From NCBI GenBank assembly GCA_900551005.1, contig URUL01000043.1, positions 1 to 16,241 on the forward strand: a stretch of DNA of 16,241 nt, read 5' to 3'. Made by a program: the position numbers and the translations under genes. Each line of letters starts with the position of its first letter. Position 1 is the stretch's first letter. The DNA is from an uncultured Ruminococcus sp. Its GTDB lineage: Bacteria; Bacillota; Clostridia; Oscillospirales; CAG-272. The notes below the pieces were generated by a model. The model had not been told where the DNA came from. It worked only from the letters and a program-made list of their open reading frames with translations, and did no database searches. Positions 14,678-16,241 of this stretch are shown piece by piece.

Positions 14678-15319
14678 ATGAAAAAAATCATATCACTTCT
14701 TCTTATCATAAGCATGCTCGCTCTCGTATTCGTTTCATGCGGCAAAACAAAGAATCCCGAGGACACAACAAGCGGTAGCTCTGCTGCCACGACCGAAGCA
14801 ACAACAGAAACAACTCAAAAGCCCGTAGAAATAAAGAATACGGATTACGCTGTAGAAGACCTGATGAACAAGGTACTGGAAGACATGGGCGGAAAGGTCA
14901 CGGTCATCGACGAGTTCAGCGGAGAGGAATTTGAACTCAGACTCACAGGTCCCACACACTTCAATGCAAACAGCAAAGACGAGTCCAATTACTACACAGG
15001 TTTAGATGCAAGCCTTGCTCTTGTCGAAGAGGATGCTGTATATAATGAAAATATGATGATGGGCGGCACGCCGTTCTCTATGGTTATCGTCAAGCTCAAG
15101 GACTCCAAGGATGCAGACAAGGTAAAAGAAGAAATGTTCAACGGCATAGACATGCAGAAGTGGGTTTGCCGCAATGCTGACCATCTCATAACAGTGGACA
15201 ATGGAAACTATGTTCTTCTCGTTATGAGCTCACAGGCCATATGCGAAAAGGTTGCAAACTCTTTTGATAATGTTCTCGAAGAGGTGTCCGGCACACGTCT
15301 TGCCAAGAACTTCGGCTAA
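14678..15319 (+). CDS. putative lipoprotein, DUF4358-like
   Basis: The 213-residue product begins with a signal sequence (KK, then a hydrophobic run from residue 4 to 20) and a lipobox-like FVSC with cysteine 21, so it is probably a membrane-anchored lipoprotein. A Ser/Thr/Glu-rich linker (about 27-48) leads to a folded domain of about 160 residues. The domain has no recognisable catalytic motif; it resembles DUF4358 proteins that often lie beside MBOAT acyltransferases in Clostridia. The ribosome binding site AGGAGG (14665-14670) is ideal, and a 7-bp hairpin (GAAAGTC 14644-14650 with GACTTTC 14658-14664) stands directly before it. The DUF assignment is from memory of the family and is tentative; the lipoprotein call is strong. 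Confidence 0.8.
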   Translation: MKKIISLLLIISMLALVFVSCGKTKNPEDTTSGSSAATTEATTETTQKPVEIKNTDYAVEDLMNKVLEDMGGKVTVIDEFSGEEFELRLTGPTHFNANSKDESNYYTGLDASLALVEEDAVYNENMMMGGTPFSMVIVKLKDSKDADKVKEEMFNGIDMQKWVCRNADHLITVDNGNYVLLVMSSQAICEKVANSFDNVLEEVSGTRLAKNFG

Positions 15320-15351
15320 TACGGTTTTTCATTCTGATTTTCACTGTGCGG

Positions 15352-15420
15352 CGGCATCTTCCTAATGCTATACATCAAGGCAGGTGCCGCTCTCATTCTG
15401 AGACTGCCGAAAACTCGGCA
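15352..15420 (+). other. two hairpins between the lipoprotein and MBOAT genes
   Basis: CGGCATCTTCC (15352-15362) pairs with GGCAGGTGCCG (15379-15389) with one mismatch and two G-U pairs. TGCCGA (15405-15410) pairs with TCGGCA (15415-15420) around AAAC. Neither is followed by a T run, so they look more like processing or attenuation structures in a shared transcript than terminators. The rest of the 177-nt gap shows nothing further. Confidence 0.4.
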
Positions 15421-15496
15421 AAAGAAGAAAACTTCGAAATCGTCTGACATCCGAAAAAAACAAAAGAAAGGTTAAAAAGAAGGTTTTTAAAGGAAA

Positions 15497-16241
15497 ATGG
15501 TCTTTTCAAGCTTGCCTTTTCTCTATTATTTTCTCCCTGCGGTGCTGCTTCTTTATTTCATAGCACCGCGCAAGGTCAAAAATTATGTACTCCTTGCTTT
15601 CAGCTTGTTCTTTTATTTTTACGGCGAAAAAAAGCTCGTGCTTCTCATGGTATTCACGGCAATATGGGATTACCTCTGTGCACGTTCGATAGATTTCTTT
15701 CGCCGCAAGAATAACAAGATCATGCCCAAGATATCGCTTATTCTATCACTGGTCGTCGACCTTGGACTGCTCTGCTACTTCAAATATACGGACTTTTTCA
15801 TATCCAATATAAATGCTCTCGTGGGAACGGAAATTCCTCTGCTCAAAATTGCTCTGCCCATAGGTATCAGCTTCTATACCTTCCAGATCCTGAGCTATAC
15901 CGTCGACGTGTACCGCGGGACGGTCTCGGCACAGCGGAACCTGATCGATCTGGCAGCGTATATCGCCATGTTCCCGCAGCTCATCGCCGGACCGATCGTC
16001 CGCTATTCCGATATCGCGCCGGAGCTGCGGAGCCGTACCCACACGCTTTCGGACGCGGCGGCCGGGACGCGGCGCTTCGTGCTGGGGCTGGCAAAGAAGA
16101 TCTTGTTTGCCAATCTGCTTGGCGAGCTGGTGTCCGGCTTCCGCGCCTCGCAGGAGCAGTCAGTGCTGTATTTCTGGCTGGGCGCGGCCGCGTTCACGCT
16201 GCAGATCTATTACGACTTTTCCGGCTACAGCGATATGGCCA
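15497..16241 (+). CDS. MBOAT-family O-acyltransferase (AlgI-like), partial
   Basis: The frame is open from ATG 15497 to the window end: 248 codons, so the 3' end is missing. The product is a polytopic membrane protein. It starts MVFSSLPFLYYFLPAVLLLYFIAPRK-like, with the FYFYGE (39-43) and IGISFYTFQILSYTVDVYRG (122-141) blocks. FPQLIAGPIVRY (159-170) and DFSGYSDMA (240-248) are typical of AlgI/PatA/DltB-type MBOAT O-acyltransferases that transfer acetyl or other acyl groups to surface polymers. The catalytic histidine lies beyond the window. An AAAGGA site precedes the ATG. Codon use changes abruptly near codon 131: ATA and CTC/CTT dominate before, ATC and CTG after, and GC rises from about 42% to about 65% (hand counts over 300 nt each side). 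Confidence 0.9.
   Translation, partial: MVFSSLPFLYYFLPAVLLLYFIAPRKVKNYVLLAFSLFFYFYGEKKLVLLMVFTAIWDYLCARSIDFFRRKNNKIMPKISLILSLVVDLGLLCYFKYTDFFISNINALVGTEIPLLKIALPIGISFYTFQILSYTVDVYRGTVSAQRNLIDLAAYIAMFPQLIAGPIVRYSDIAPELRSRTHTLSDAAAGTRRFVLGLAKKILFANLLGELVSGFRASQEQSVLYFWLGAAAFTLQIYYDFSGYSDMA

Overview
The window looks like a chromosomal segment of an anaerobic member of the Bacillota, class Clostridia, possibly from a gut or rumen. The signs are a tRNA-Gln(UUG), a T-box leader in front of tyrS, strong AGGAGG-type ribosome binding sites, TTGACA/TATAAT promoters, feoAB iron uptake, uronate catabolism, and a DUF4358-like lipoprotein beside an MBOAT acyltransferase. Base composition is moderate in most of the window. 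No phage, IS element, CRISPR array or rRNA was seen.

Layout: (1) 1-145: tRNA-Gln on the minus strand with its own promoter. (2) 311-2690: feoA and feoB, overlapping, with a perfect bidirectional terminator after them. (3) 2784-6137, minus strand: an apparent operon yitT-like / GH20 beta-N-acetylhexosaminidase / LOG-family phosphoribohydrolase. (4) 6310-10635, plus strand: the centre of interest. A near-consensus promoter is followed by about 600 nt of structured, non-protein-coding sequence and then by a small membrane protein carrying a DxxxD motif, tlyA, argR and recN. This is the known setting of OLE RNA and its partner OapA in Bacillus halodurans, so I call the RNA as OLE. recN is full length but has one in-frame TAG. 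(5) 10747-12347: a T-box leader for tyrosine, tyrS and its terminator. (6) 12354-12500: an isolated transcription unit of about 110 nt with consensus promoter, ideal Shine-Dalgarno, an 11-codon ORF and an 18-bp GNRA-capped terminator. (7) 12593-14512, minus strand: uxuA (mannonate dehydratase) followed by a short-chain dehydrogenase. (8) 14678-16241, plus strand: a lipoprotein and the start of an MBOAT O-acyltransferase that runs off the window.

How the genes work together: feoAB imports ferrous iron. The minus-strand operon releases and handles amino sugars (GH20) next to a transporter-like membrane protein and a nucleotide phosphoribohydrolase. The OLE RNA and OapA would form a membrane ribonucleoprotein complex, co-transcribed with rRNA methylation (TlyA), arginine control (ArgR) and DNA repair (RecN). 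uxuA feeds hexuronates towards 2-keto-3-deoxygluconate. The terminal lipoprotein/MBOAT pair suggests cell-surface polymer acylation.

Most worth a second look: the OLE/OapA locus, the amber codon inside recN together with no TAG terminator among the complete genes, the orphan mini-transcript at 12354-12500, and an abrupt base-composition and codon-usage switch inside the MBOAT gene near 15,890, which suggests recombination or a chimeric assembly.
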